Assembly (NCBI GenBank): GCA_029964075.1
Contig: CM057135.1
Span: 44,306,457 to 44,370,456, forward strand
Direction of reading: 5' to 3'
Origin: Patiria pectinifera
Lineage: Eukaryota; Echinodermata; Asteroidea; Valvatida; Asterinidae
Length of the DNA stretch: 64,000 nt
Shown here: in pieces, positions 43,530 to 54,744 of the stretch
Position numbering within the stretch: position 1 is the stretch's first letter
Layout: every line of letters starts with the position of its first letter
Notes under the pieces: generated by a model
What the model was told of the DNA's origin: nothing
Database searches by the model: none
Seen by the model: only the letters and a program-made list of their open reading frames with translations
Program-made: the position numbers and the translations under genes

Positions 43530-43842
43530 ATGCTACTTGCATATGCTTTCACTCGGGAGGCAACACACTGAGTATAGTGTTATACGTCGGTGAAAGGCAA
43601 AACCTTAATTGATTTACATCACCCCAACCAAAAGTTGCATCTTATGCGGTACCCGCTGCTATGTACATCAGATTCGTACCAGCCAAGCGATTCCGTTAGA
43701 TCGGTGGTCGAGTGGTAAGACATCTGCACTAAAAAGCAGGAAGTCGTGGGTTTTGAGTTGATTTTTTCCAACTTTCATTTCGGGAAGTAACACACTAAGT
43801 GTTTATACGTCGTTGAAGGGCAAAACCTAATTTGATATGCAT
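43530..43842 (+). mobile_element. tRNA-derived SINE-like repeat, dimeric
   Basis: A tRNA-like head lies at 43697-43757: box A TGGTCGAGTGGTAAGAC and a degenerate box B (gggttttgagttg). It is followed by a tail aacacactaagtgtttatac then cgttgaagggcaaaacctaa to 43842. The same tail occurs upstream at 43551-43612, so two units seem to lie in tandem, the first missing its head. The tail word also makes the palindrome at 16583-16626. Confidence 0.5.
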
Positions 43843-44034
43843 AACTGTTAGTGGCTTCATTGTGTGGTAATTCTTTCGAGGGGAATAGCCATTTGCTATG
43901 ATTATTCCGCACGTATGTCACTCTGAACATGAAACCAAGATAGCGTACAAGCGGACAAATCACTCCTGCGCGCGATTTTGGAGGGTTTTTCCCTTCTTTC
44001 AAATTCGTCAAAATTAAGAAAAGAAAGTGAAACA

Positions 44035-44195
44035 AATATTCAAACTTCTCAAACTTTGTTCACGTCTTGCAGTCAAATTTGTTTCTATGTTGACCCTTCC
44101 GATGATTATTTTTTTTGGCCCCTTTTTGTCCTGCAACGGTCAGGCCGCATTAACTTAGTTCATAATTCTCTTCCAAAAATCCAAAATATAAACGA
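44035..44195 (+). repeat. Dispersed repeat, direct partner of 42018-42175
   Basis: See the partner for shared words. This copy holds ttggcccctttttgtcctgc where the other has ttggcctctgaattccgc. Confidence 0.7.
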
Positions 44196-44434
44196 ACATA
44201 TAAACAGCACCCGTATGTACAGCCAATTTTTGTTTGGTGGTGTATATTGTTGCTGGCTTTTGTGCTTTTATTCATTTTTTTTGCAAAAGCAACGAGCATA
44301 CATATATATATATATATCTATATATACAATGAATTCGTCTTCTATCAAAATTCACAGTGCTCGATACATCTCTGTAGAGCTATAAACATGCAACGAATTC
44401 AGAATATGAGTTAAACAAACTTTGGCACATCTCT

Positions 44435-44533
44435 CTATATACCCTTTTTATTAATATGTATAGGTGCTTTTTATGAAAAGCCAAAAATAAAATATTTTTC
44501 TGCTCATTTTGTAAACATACACAAATGTGTATA

Positions 44534-44566
<33 letters not shown>

Positions 44567-44587
44567 ATATATATATATATATATCTA

Positions 44588-44620
<33 letters not shown>

Positions 44621-44731
44621 ATATATATATATATACACACATTTATTTTGCTCATAAAATGAGCAGAAAAATATTTTATTTTTGGCTTTTCATAAAAAGC
44701 ACCTATACATATTAATAAAAAGGGTATATAG
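44435..44731. repeat. Fold-back: 76-bp perfect arms around a TA/TATG microsatellite
   Basis: The arms 44435-44510 and 44656-44731 appear to be exact complements. The 145-bp loop is (TA)n, (GTAT)n and (TA)n. A separate (TA)n tract lies at 44300-44328. Tyr/Ile-rich reading frames on both strands are translations of the microsatellite. Confidence 0.9.
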
Positions 44732-44739
44732 AAACAAAA

Positions 44740-45930
44740 CTAAACGGTGGTCCGACCATTTTTTTTTCAAAAAATATTTTCCACAAATATTTTATGCCAA
44801 ATTTAAACAAAAATCATAGTATTATAAAGAAAAAAAAATCCATAAAAAAAAATACTGTTTATATATCTTTCTTTTTTATAAGTTAAGACTAATAAATAGT
44901 TCATATATATGTCAAAAAAGACAGTCATTCGAGTTTGAAAAAGATTAGGACTCTGAACGAAGAAAAAAACTCACGTAGATAAAACATCCTTTACGCTTCG
45001 TTTGACTTTTAATTTAATTTGCAACCAATTGAAAAAGAAAGTAGAATTCTTACTAAAAAGTGAATTAAACGAACCATCATTGCACAACCAAAATCGTGTC
45101 TGCACAAAAACAATATGGAAACCCGTTTAAATGAACATAACCGAAAATTCTGCACAAATTCAGTGTTGATTAAAATAAATGAAATTACCGCCGCAATAAG
45201 TTAGCCCCTCTATGAAAGCGCAAACGTAAATAGAGCTATTAGGTCATTAATTGGTATTAATCAGTATTTTTAGATCATTATAATACATGTATTAATTACC
45301 ATTGTATAAGATTACTTATACTATGGGAGTATCAATTGCTATCAGTTGAAAGAAATGTAGAATATAACATTTGTAAAAACTGTACAAACGGCTCGAAATG
45401 ATCTCGGAAGCTGCAGCCAAATTGTAAGACCGTAAATCATGTTATGTAAATACATGATGTAAAAGTCTGTTTTTATAATGCCCTACTACTCACGTGGTTG
45501 TGACTGTCAATTGACAATTCCTATTTACAGTATAAATAAATATATTAATTTAAAAAAAAGCTATAAAACGCTCCATGGAGACTTTTATAGCTGTATGCTA
45601 CGGAACACTACATTTGTATGCAGTAAAAAGTGGCAGTCCAAATGTGTTTTTAGTTCATACATCTGTTTTTTTTTACTCTAAATGACCCAGTTTTTTACAA
45701 GTGCAATAAATTAATAGCTAGATGCAACTGTCACAATGTAGGGCCATGAACAAGAGTCACGTGTTGTTTGGAGGGCCAAAAAAAGCATTTCGTGAAGTTT
45801 GGCTACTCGTGGAGCTGCTTACCCGCAACTAAAAAAAAACACCTAAAAGGTCACATTATAAAAAACAAAGATTACCTACTTAATTTGAAATTCGCAGTCT
45901 TATCTTTTCCGACACTCAAAAATCTTAATA
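44740..45930. other. A/T-rich non-coding stretch
   Basis: No gene or clear repeat. A/T content is very high with many homopolymer runs. Confidence 0.4.
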
Positions 45931-45934
45931 AAAA

Positions 45935-46208
45935 TATATATTGATCAGCTGGATATGAACTGATAATGTCAAAATTGAAGAAATAAAAGGCGTCACACAA
46001 ATATAAAAAAGCATGGTAAATAATACTTCATGTCCTGTTAAAATATTTGATGTCCCTTTTTCCATTCAGATGTACATTGGAATGGAAAAAAAATGACATA
46101 AAACCTATTATTATTATATTATTATTTACCATGCTTTTATATATTTGTGTGGCGCCTTTTATTTCTTTAATTTTGACATCAGTACATATCCAGCGTGATA
46201 TACTGATT
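45935..46208. repeat. Fold-back with about 90-bp diverged arms
   Basis: The left arm 45935-46025 (gctggatatgaactgataat...agcatggtaaataata) pairs with 46119-46208 at about nine bases in ten. The loop also has a shorter inverted pair (ccctttttccattc/gaatggaaaaa), so almost the whole element is self-complementary. Confidence 0.8.
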
Positions 46209-46221
46209 GAGCCAAAAAAAA

Positions 46222-46306
46222 AACCGTAGAGAAATCACAATGTAATGATATTGTCAAAATTTAAAACCCGTAGAGAAATCACAATGTAATGATATTGTCA
46301 ACATTT
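46222..46306 (+). repeat. 44-bp tandem duplication
   Basis: The phrase ccgtagagaaatcacaatgt(aatgatattgtcaa) occurs at 46224 and 46268 with almost no change. Confidence 0.85.
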
Positions 46307-46559
46307 TTAAAATACTGAATACAATATTTACAGTGATTCTTTTATCCGGCTGTTATCTAGCTTGTTTTACTGAAGAAAACATCTTTTAAATGTTTAATTA
46401 CACTTTCATTTGAGAAAACAACTTCATGGTTGGGGGAATAGATAAAAAGAAAATATCATTAATCTGAACAATCATCGCCTTACGACAAAAATATTAATAC
46501 ATTCATAAGGATTCATAAACACACATACATATTTCAATAACTTGTGCTCGTTATAACCA

Positions 46560-46738
46560 ACTATGAGCTCCGTGCGCTACCAAAAGAGGGCGCCCTTTTA
46601 CCTAGCAACGACGTCCCATGGGCGGGGCGTTTCGCTGGTTGACGCGCACCGTTCCTTGTGTGTGACGCACGTACACCAGGGGATATGTTTTACACGCAGG
46701 GGCCGCGCTTCGCGGCAAATGAATTGCAGTCAGGCAAG
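46560..46738 (+). promoter_or_regulatory. CG-rich island, possible promoter
   Basis: About 180 bp stand out from the A/T-rich surroundings by G+C and CpG content (gggcggggcg at 46620, gccgcgcttcgcgg at 46702). No TATA box is seen. It ends at a strong-context ATG at 46739. It could also be a fragment of a CG-rich repeat. Confidence 0.3.
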
Positions 46739-46779
46739 ATGGCATCGGTCGGTCACCCCCATCTGTACTTCCTTTGCCG
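46739..46779 (+). CDS. Possible first coding exon
   Basis: The ATG in strong context (caagATGG) opens MASVGHPHLYFLC, then a consensus donor CCG|gtgagg at 46780. It would leave phase 2. No downstream exon was recognised in the window, so support is limited to promoter-like context, start and donor. Confidence 0.25.
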
Positions 46780-46799
46780 GTGAGGGGATATAATTTAAA

Positions 46800-47340
46800 A
46801 AAAAAAAAAAACCACACCTACAACTGAGGTTCGGTTGGAATATTCATTCATGGGATTCCTAAGTCAATAAATAGTAAAATGTTTTATCTTTTGCGACACT
46901 CAAATTCAACTTTCTTGTCTTGGCATTTTTTTTTACATGCCACAGTTAAAAATGTGCTTAAATAGATTTATTTCCCGAAAACTAAATGCAAGATTTAAAT
47001 TTTGATGCCACAAAAACCTTTGCTTTTCTGTTTCTGAAGTGTCACTCCAATTACATTCCTCGATGAAACAATGGGGAGTGATCAATGGATATTGGTCAAT
47101 CAACTGGCTCCACTGCGCGGATACCTTTGTCGTTTTGAATAAAGACTTTTAGATTGCAATTTTTTTCTCACAAACGACATCCAAATAATTGATGTACACT
47201 ATGGCGTTTTGGACTTTACTTTTCTAAAATCATGAGAAGTAAACATAAAATTTAGAAAAAAAAAGAAATGAATTCGAACGTAATGAAGTTCTGACTCTGT
47301 TTCCCTTTAAAAAAAAAATCCGAAGCCTCAAGTTAGAAAA
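46800..47340. other. A/T-rich non-coding stretch
   Basis: Nothing recognised. If the candidate exon at 46739 is real, this is intron. Confidence 0.35.
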
Positions 47341-47364
47341 GAAAAAAAACAAATCAGGTACAAA

Positions 47365-47438
47365 AAACGGGATTCGAACCCGCAACCTCGCAGTGCAAAA
47401 TCACTACCGTATTTCGACTGAGCCATCGCACTGCTCGA
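47365..47438 (-). other. tRNA-like sequence (degenerate tRNA or SINE head)
   Basis: On the minus strand it shows box A (atggctcagtcg) and an intact box B (GGTTCGAATCCCG). A 5-bp T-stem with loop TTCGAAT and an anticodon-like loop gattttgcact lie between. The expected acceptor stem is not paired, so it is not a functional tRNA. Confidence 0.45.
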
Positions 47439-47439
47439 C

Positions 47440-48510
47440 AAAGTGGGTGGAAAAATGAATTATATACCTGCTTACGTATCCTAAAAGTAACGTAAAGGGT
47501 TTGGATGTGGTTTGGAAAAAGAAAATTCGCTGCCCACCAGTAACTGCCTCACTTTGAGATTTTTATTTTTTTTAAATACACGATGCATGCCCTTTTAACT
47601 GAACGCCGTAACGCTTGGAAGAGAGGGGGGGTGTAATCAAACACGGGGAAAATCGGCTTGTCTCTATAATTTTCGCTGCAGACATGTTAGACACATATTC
47701 AGTAACTTAAATAAATATAAATTATATTTGTTTTAGCGTACAAATACCCTTCGAATACTTTACTTACAAATCCGTTATTACTGCAAGACTTACACAATTG
47801 TTTATATAGGCATCCTTGGGGTTTGGTCAGTATTAAATCATTCGCTCGTACCCCCTGCCCTGCAACAGGACGCTGGGATACTCTCATGAGCTTCACAGAA
47901 TCTTGTGAAGGAAGTGGCCTATGACCTATTATAAAGCATCTGGCTGCAGCTGTACAAAGAACCAGTTAGGACAATGTGCGGAAATGCTATCCGAAAACTT
48001 CCCATATAATTGCGCACATTCCATACCGGATGTGATTTCTGTTTCATTGCGGACCATGTGGACAAAATTTTGAGCGTCGCATCAATGCAATCCGACCGTT
48101 CGTGATTCGAAATGGAGCCTGAGCGATCGAGTGACGGGAATTGTAAAATTTACAACACAGATAAGGTTTACAGAATTTCCTACATTATAACGCTTTTCAA
48201 CGAGAAAAAATCACTAAACTGGAATAAAAGAGTAATGAATCAGTCTTTAACGGCCGTGTAAAACCTTGCAGAGTAATGACCTTGATGACGGTGCAGTTCA
48301 CTGGTCACGCAAAATCCAACCAATCAGCGCGTGAATTCATCAGAGTATCGCAGCCATTGAGTTCGTGTGCGCACTGGATCCCGAAGATGGCTGCTATAGC
48401 GTAAAGAGGATATGGTTCGGCTGGCACAGCAGAAAAGTCTATTCGTTTGCGAAAATGATGCCACCTCTTGAAACTATCGAAGTATTTGCTGACTTCGGCG
48501 ACTTCGATCT
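47440..48510. other. Non-coding stretch
   Basis: No gene is seen. A CCAAT-like accaatcagcgcg at 48318 precedes an ATG at 48389, but the frame from it closes after five codons. The plus-strand reading frame at 48365-48634 has no motif and runs into a simple tandem duplication. Confidence 0.4.
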
Positions 48511-48518
48511 CCTCGACT

Positions 48519-48612
48519 CCTGTCTCCTTTTTTGTCATGTCTCCTCTCTATTCCTTCTCAGCCCTCCTGTCTCCTTTTTTGTCATGTCTCCTCTCTATTC
48601 CTTCTCAGCCCT
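48519..48612 (+). repeat. 47-bp exact tandem duplication
   Basis: The pyrimidine-rich unit cctgtctccttttttgtcat...cttctcagccct is present at 48519-48565 and 48566-48612 without visible change. Confidence 0.9.
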
Positions 48613-49330
48613 AACACACCTGTCAAACAAATAAACTCTCATTATAACCGAGGCATAGATTTTTGCGCATTCACTGACTAAAACCCCCCTCATTTTCAGT
48701 GCAATCAATCTGAACTTTTGTGGATTATGGGCGAAAATGTCATTATTTCATTTTCCTAATATTTAAGACAGATACATTTTGGACAGTTGCATTTGTGTAA
48801 CATTTGACTCCCTTTAACGAAAGAGTTTAAATACCGTGTTCCAAATAACAAAAACGAACAAAACGGGGGCAGACTTCTACAAATGGGTCAGATCAGAGTA
48901 CCTTTAACTTTTACTCTCCGAATGTTTTTGTCAACGCCTGACTGGTCAATCATTACCAGCAATTTGATGCAGACATTCTTTTTTTCGCCTTCTTGACAAT
49001 GTTGTTATGTGTTAACCATTTCATCTTCAGCACTCTCTCTATAGCCTAGAGAGAGTCTTTATAAAAAGTTTATTATATAAATCATAGCCAAATCAGAGTT
49101 TTTAATTTAAAAAAAGTGTACGATTTTTCCCCAAAATAATTTGCCAAATGCAGGATTTTAGTTTCTAGCACTCCATTTGGCCCTTTTATGTCCACATGTG
49201 GACGTTCGGTTATTGTCATAACAACCAGCATTGCCCTTTCTGAGAGAATAACTGCAATACTTGCAATAATATCTCGGTTTCGTTTATTTGATCCACCCTG
49301 TTTACTTTTTATGTCGCAGCTAAGGGGTTA
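48613..49330. other. Non-coding stretch with a small hairpin
   Basis: The hairpin actctctctatagcctagagagagt lies at about 49031-49055. Nothing else was identified. Confidence 0.4.
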
Positions 49331-51232
49331 TTATAGGTTTTCCCGGCGAATTTCCGAATTTTTCTAATCAGTTTCATTATCAGCCATTCAATTTCGCGTG
49401 AGTTTTGCACATGTGGTCAAATTGGGGTTTCTTTTTCGTTTGGGGTTCGTTCAATTTCATTTTTAGGCAGCCAAAATTTTGCTCTGAATGTTCGTTTTTA
49501 TTTTCGGGCATCCTATTTCGTTTTGGTGCATTCAAGACTTAACTTGTAGCAGTCTTAAATAAAGTCTTTGCAACCTTTTGACGGTTGACGCATTCAAATT
49601 AGCGAACATCTGTACGCTTGTAACGTATAACCATGCTTTTCGTTTCTTATTAGTTTATGGGCAATCGCTTTCATCGCTTGGTCATTCAAATTGGTAAAAA
49701 AATTTAATCGATACATTTTCCTTTTTTTTCTTCGAGGTTCATTCCTCCCCCCCCCCAAAAAAAACACTTGATGACTGTAACATTTACAATGTTACAAATT
49801 AACTGATAGGCCCTATGAGGGGAAACAAGATGTAATTACGAATTAATTAATTGAAGGGAATAAGATAATTTATTTTTCACTGTTTATCTTTTCTACTTGT
49901 TTAAACGTTGGAGCAAGTGGCATCTTTACGTTGACGATTTCTTGACGTGCAAGACATCGGAACACCTATGTTTGGCAATAATTGTACCATACCATCGGCA
50001 ACATTACTCTTGAGTTATTTCTTAAATGTTTTCTTGCGCATGTGTGACCGAACACTAATACCGTATTCACAGGGTCCATGTAAAGTAAGTTTGCAATGCA
50101 AACCTCGAAAATACATCTTTGCGTCACAATTAAACTTATTTGCAAGTTTCGTTTTCAATTTTGAGGGGTGTTTTTGGTGCCTTCTGCGTTTCATGCTAAT
50201 GCAAAGTTTCATACTCATTAGAAAACCTGCGATGGCATTCCGGGCATGATTAATGTTACACGGCTTTTTCAGCAAACAAAGTTGCTAGAATTTTGGATAT
50301 TTCGCGGTTATAAATTTCTTTTATTTAGTGATTATATGATGTTGACATGGCAGTAAGCAAATGACCAACCCTTTCCCACAAATGTTTTTAATTACCAAAT
50401 TTTGGATGAATAATTTAAAAGAAAAAAAACCTAAACTGAACAGTGTTTTCCTGAAAATATATAACATCATAGTAACAGTGCGCTCCTACGTAGTCCGGAA
50501 AAGCATGGGAATATTGGATATTTCGCGGTCATAAATTTCTTTTATTTAGTGATTATATGATGTTGACATGGCAGTAAGCAAATGACCAACCCTTTCCCAC
50601 AAATGTTTTTAATTACCAAATTTTGGATGAATAATTTAAAAGAAAAAAACCCTAAACTGAACAGTGTTTTCCTGAAATATATAACATCATAGTAACAGTG
50701 CGCTCCTACGTAGTCCGGAAAAGCATGGGAAATGTTTAAAGAAGTGCACTTTTGCAGAAAGATATAACCATTTTTGTCAATTGTGTAAGTTTCCTTAAAT
50801 TTCACAGTAGTAAAGAGTTGCACAATAAGATTTCCTGAGAAAAAAAGTCATTGCATTACGAAAGAAAGGCATCTACGGATTGAAGTCATCAAATATGATT
50901 TACGCTATTACGGACACGTATGGTCTTAAAAGATGTTTGACAAACTGTGAAATATGTTTGCCCATTAATGAAAACGAATGCCCGATCAACCCCTTACTAA
51001 TGGTTAAGACGACATTGAATGAACAACGCGATATTTTTAAAATGAATGCATCTTTGATAGGGACGAGTGAAGCTTAAAGGCGATAGAATGCTCGGATAGT
51101 GAAATTGAATGATTCTTTTTGATTGTCGAATGCCGATCTACGTGATCTTTCAATTTCAATTTAAATTGAATGAGCCAGGCGTTAAATTGAATGCAAGTTT
51201 GGTGAAATTGGCCGGGAAAACCATACTAGAAA
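49331..51232. mobile_element. Possible DNA transposon remnant with CATTCAA subterminal repeats
   Basis: The ends ataggttttcccggcgaatttc (49334) and gaaattggccgggaaaaccat (to about 51228) are inverted. CATTCAA words lie inside the left half (near 49386, 49532, 49592, 49684) and TTGAATG words inside the right half (near 51014, 51106, 51166, 51186), so the orientation is mirrored. No transposase is recognised; a 65-codon frame at 50880-51077 has no known motif. A 221-bp tandem duplication lies inside. Confidence 0.45.
50293..50732 (+). repeat. 221-bp tandem duplication
   Basis: Units at 50293-50513 and 50514-50732 differ by a few substitutions and 1-bp indels (one a/c change in an A run, one missing a). 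The identity is high enough to indicate a young duplication. Confidence 0.95.
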
Positions 51233-51624
51233 ACGAAACTTATTAAATGGATTTATTCATTAATCAGGCACAATGTCTGTACATTTTATTCGGAAAAAAT
51301 AGAAAAGAATCAGCTTGGCAAATAAACAAATGGAAAGAAAACATTTTGTGATAATCCTTATTAACTGAGAGTACAGGTTGTTCGGATCACTGTAGACTTA
51401 CTTATAGCGACCAAAGTGCTTATAGTCATTGGAATTTTTAATTATGGATTAACAAATTGTTTACATGGCTAATTGTACCGTCAATGCGCTCTAAGAACCT
51501 ATTCAATTAGTTTCGATGGATGATCACTGGCAAGGCACCTGAAGTTATCGGACTTTTGTTTACACTTCAAATAAAAATATCCCAACTATAAATTTGAAGC
51601 AGAATAACAGATGGGAAATTGGGA

Positions 51625-51770
51625 AAAAATCAGACGCCACTTCACCGGTTGTGTACAGTGTTTTGGATAGTCAAGACTTTTTTAAAAGTATTTCCGAACA
51701 AATTGGAAATGTTTCTCAGATCCATGTCTAATCAACATTTTTGCAATGACTGACCTTTATTACTACTCAG
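51625..51770 (+). repeat. Dispersed repeat, direct partner of 53225-53360
   Basis: Shared order of words: gacgccacttc, gattgtgta, agtatttcc-n-aacaaat, aatgtttt/aatgttt, then attt-tgcaatga-tgacctt. It is diverged. Confidence 0.6.
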
Positions 51771-52520
51771 CGACAGCCGTTTCCTGTAATGATTTAATGA
51801 ACCGTCCCGTAACGTATAACTAGTTGACTAAGTAATAACAATATAGAACGTCATTTTACTTCTCATGAATAAACTTTCCATCACCGCGCACCGACTGACG
51901 GCAAAATAGCGATAAGAAATATATTGCCGGTGATGGCAAAATATCCACCATTAAAAACTTCAACATGGGTACAGTCAGTGGCCGTGTCACACTCACAGCC
52001 CTGTTTGACCTCATTTTCTTGTCCCGAGGTCTCGCACGCGTTGCCCAAAAGCGAAGATTTATGCAAGACTACAGAAAAACACGAAAAGTGCCTGGATACA
52101 ATGCACTGTTTGGCCAAGATGGCTAAATATGTGAAAAGTTTAAATCGTGTGCTTTATTTTGATACCAAAAACAACTGCTTTTGACAAATATAAAGTGTTG
52201 TTAACGGCCTGTCAAACAAAATCATATCTTTTATCAACAGAAGCGAGGGCCGATAGTTTTTAGGTGTACATTCGATTCTTAAAAAAAGGCCGAAAGACAC
52301 GGCAATATTTATTAGATAGATAGATTATATGCTTCATTTTCATGTGAAACACGTGCAGGAGACTTCTAATGTTAGGTCCAAATCGCCGGTTGACAAATGC
52401 GAGATTTCATGATTTGCAAATCACATGTACGCGTATAAACGAACGTAAGAACATGTACGCCGAAGAACGTTGGCCTGAAAACATTGTTAATAGCACGCGC
52501 GAACGTGCAATGAATGACTT
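51771..52520. other. Non-coding stretch
   Basis: About 51790-51880 is related to 63800-63890 (words taactagttga-taa and ctcatg-ataaac), part of the family that includes the fold-back at 63549-63938. No gene is recognised; frames at 51881-52184 overlap on both strands without motifs. Confidence 0.4.
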
Positions 52521-52529
52521 TGAATATCG

Positions 52530-52656
52530 AGCTCGACCAATCAGTGGGCGCATGGGGTCACAAGGTCACACCGTGTTTGGGTTCCTCGCTCTATGCTTTA
52601 CAATGGCGACGATCTTTTCGCGTTGTGAAGAAATGGAACTTGTTGGAAACATTAGG
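52530..52656 (+). promoter_or_regulatory. Possible promoter with short first exon
   Basis: A CCAAT box (gaccaatcagtgggcg) at about 52536 lies upstream of an ATG in good context at 52602. This opens MATIFSRCEEMELVGNIR, followed by AG|gtgtac as a fair donor near 52655. No continuing exon was recognised, so this remains a guess. Confidence 0.2.
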
Positions 52657-52659
52657 TGT

Positions 52660-53224
52660 ACATCGAATTCTTAAAATATTAACGACATCACGTTCACGAG
52701 AATTTTATGTAGATGAAGGTTCATTCTTTCCTTTGTTACTTAAACATTTGGAAGACTTTCATCGTTGTCGGGAAAAAAACGGTTGTGGTTTGCCATGAAA
52801 ATTGCGAATTTGCTGAAGCCCTTTTTTACGACCATCGTTCGCTGGCCTGGCGTCTCTGTCAGTTGTGTGGACGAGAAAATAGAGCAGCTACGCGTGACAC
52901 GGCAACTGACTGGGTATTTTTGGTCATTCGTACACATTAGGACTTGTCTGCAATTACTGATTTCGATTTTTTGTTTGATACCTTACAATCAACACATTTC
53001 AATCTTTCTTCACATCTCTAAACCAAACTCAATCTATGTAGGAAAAACTTGAATGACTTATTACTTCTTTTTCACTTATCTTTTGCGAACACTTGTGTCC
53101 TGGCTGTCCACAAACCCAACAAAGCTCTGGCTTGCTTGTAATCCGTCACATGTGCCGCGTAATGCCGATTCCAAGTTGTTTTAGTGGTTTGCTCCACAGT
53201 TAGGGAAAAATGTTGCAACCTGCA
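52660..53224. other. Non-coding stretch
   Basis: Overlapping reading frames of 65-95 codons on both strands show no motif or repeat relationship. Nothing else is recognised. Confidence 0.35.
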
Positions 53225-53334
53225 TTGACGCCACTTCCGCGATTGTGTAAAAGGTTAGGAGAGTCAATTTTTTTGTAAAGTATTTCCTAACAAATCTGGC
53301 AATGTTTTGCAGTCCCAGATTCATGTATTATAAT

Positions 53335-53610
53335 TTTTTTTGCAATGAATGACCTTCATATTGAGATTATATATCAAGTGATGTCAGGTTGCATTTTTTT
53401 TCCTCGGCTAGCTTAATCATTTTGTGCATGTGATGGTAGTATTACCATGGAGGTAGGAATTAGACCATGGATTACCATGGTCTAATTCCTACCTCCATGG
53501 TAATACTACCATCACATGCACAAAATGATTAAGCTAGCCGAGGAAAAAAAATGCAACCTGACATCACTTGATATATAATCTCAATATGAAGGTCATTCAT
53601 TGCAAAAAAA
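53335..53610. repeat. Perfect 276-bp hairpin (136-bp arms, 4-nt loop)
   Basis: The arms 53335-53470 and 53475-53610 appear to match at every position, including the T8/A8 tracts, around the loop atta. The left arm begins inside the dispersed repeat 53225-53360, so the right arm is a head-to-head copy of part of that repeat plus adjoining unique sequence. Confidence 0.95.
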
Positions 53611-53634
53611 GTTTACAGACCCCTGTCTGTAAAC
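53611..53634. repeat. Short palindrome next to the long hairpin
   Basis: gtttacagac and gtctgtaaac flank a 4-base centre. It begins at the base where the 276-bp hairpin ends. Confidence 0.8.
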
Positions 53635-53639
53635 ATCTG

Positions 53640-54740
53640 ACTCCACCAAGACGCTTACCTCTGCTAATCTTGAACTGGTGATTTCCTTTGCAGACAATCT
53701 CTCTACTTGTCAAAATGGGTTTTGATGCATCCTTCTGAGACTTGATAACTTTGCTTTGAAAACCAGCTAACTTGGATGAAACCAGTTTTGCCCATTGCGA
53801 AATGACGAATGCTTGCCGCTCCCGTTCGTCTATGTAGCTCGCTTGTGGATCCACAACGAAGTCGGTATGGTATAACCATAGAGCTATGACCTGGCGCTAT
53901 GGTATAACGGCCTCTGTGGGTGTGCTCGCTATAACTTACTACATTGTGTATATAATGCACATTCCTTCTCTTAAACCTCTTTATACAAAACCCTCTTACG
54001 TAACACACCTGCCATGGGCTACTGGCTTTCTATTCGTTCTAAAAATTCCTCAGACAATCGTTTCCTGTTGTACATGTACTACTAAACAGAGTGCTACTTA
54101 CGGACAATCCTACTTACTGGGTACAACGCTTACCGGTACAGTGCTCATTACCGGTACAACTGTGTTTCTGAAAAAAAAATATCAAGTTGGGGTGATTTTC
54201 ATAATCTCTCCATGTATCAATAAGTACACGAAAATTTCAGACAAAAGTCTGAACATCTCATGCCGGGCAATGCAAACATAAACTTTTATATTGTGGGGAA
54301 ACCAGCAAATTTATTCTCAAATGGCGAAGAACAAAATACACATATTTTGTTACTTTCGTCTTTGGCAAAATTACGAACGTCTAAAATGTATTTACAAAAT
54401 GAATTATCAAGATTAAAGACAAATTAATTGGAATTACTTTTTGTTCATGCAATAATTATAATGGTTCCTGCAAATCATTAAACAGTTACATTTTTTTGCC
54501 AAAACTTTGGCGAGGTCGGCGTTATTGGAATTAACATTAACATAATGATTAATTGCATACATGTTAATTTACCAAAAGAAAGTCAGCCAAAATTATTTTG
54601 AAAATGGCGGGCGGCTGGGATTCAAATGACTGCTTTACGTTTCAACAACAACTTCACATAAACAGCCCTTATTCGCTCGTCGTCCAAGATGTTTAAATTA
54701 ATTGGCTGTTTTGGCAACTTGATGAAACAGCATTTGTTTT
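53640..54740. other. Non-coding stretch
   Basis: Frames of 85-131 codons on both strands (53597-54281) have no motif. A short duplication, accggtaca, lies near 54130-54160. From 54300 the sequence is A/T rich. Confidence 0.35.
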
Positions 54741-54744
54741 GTTA

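Noticed and set aside
44380-44715. Tyr/Ile/His-rich frames on both strands
   Set aside because: They are translations of the TA and TATG microsatellite and its fold-back arms.
47365-47438. Functional tRNA gene
   Set aside because: Box A and B look good, but the acceptor stem does not pair, so it is called tRNA-like only.
48389-48406. Promoter and first exon after a CCAAT box at 48318
   Set aside because: The frame from the ATG stops after five codons and no donor precedes the stop.
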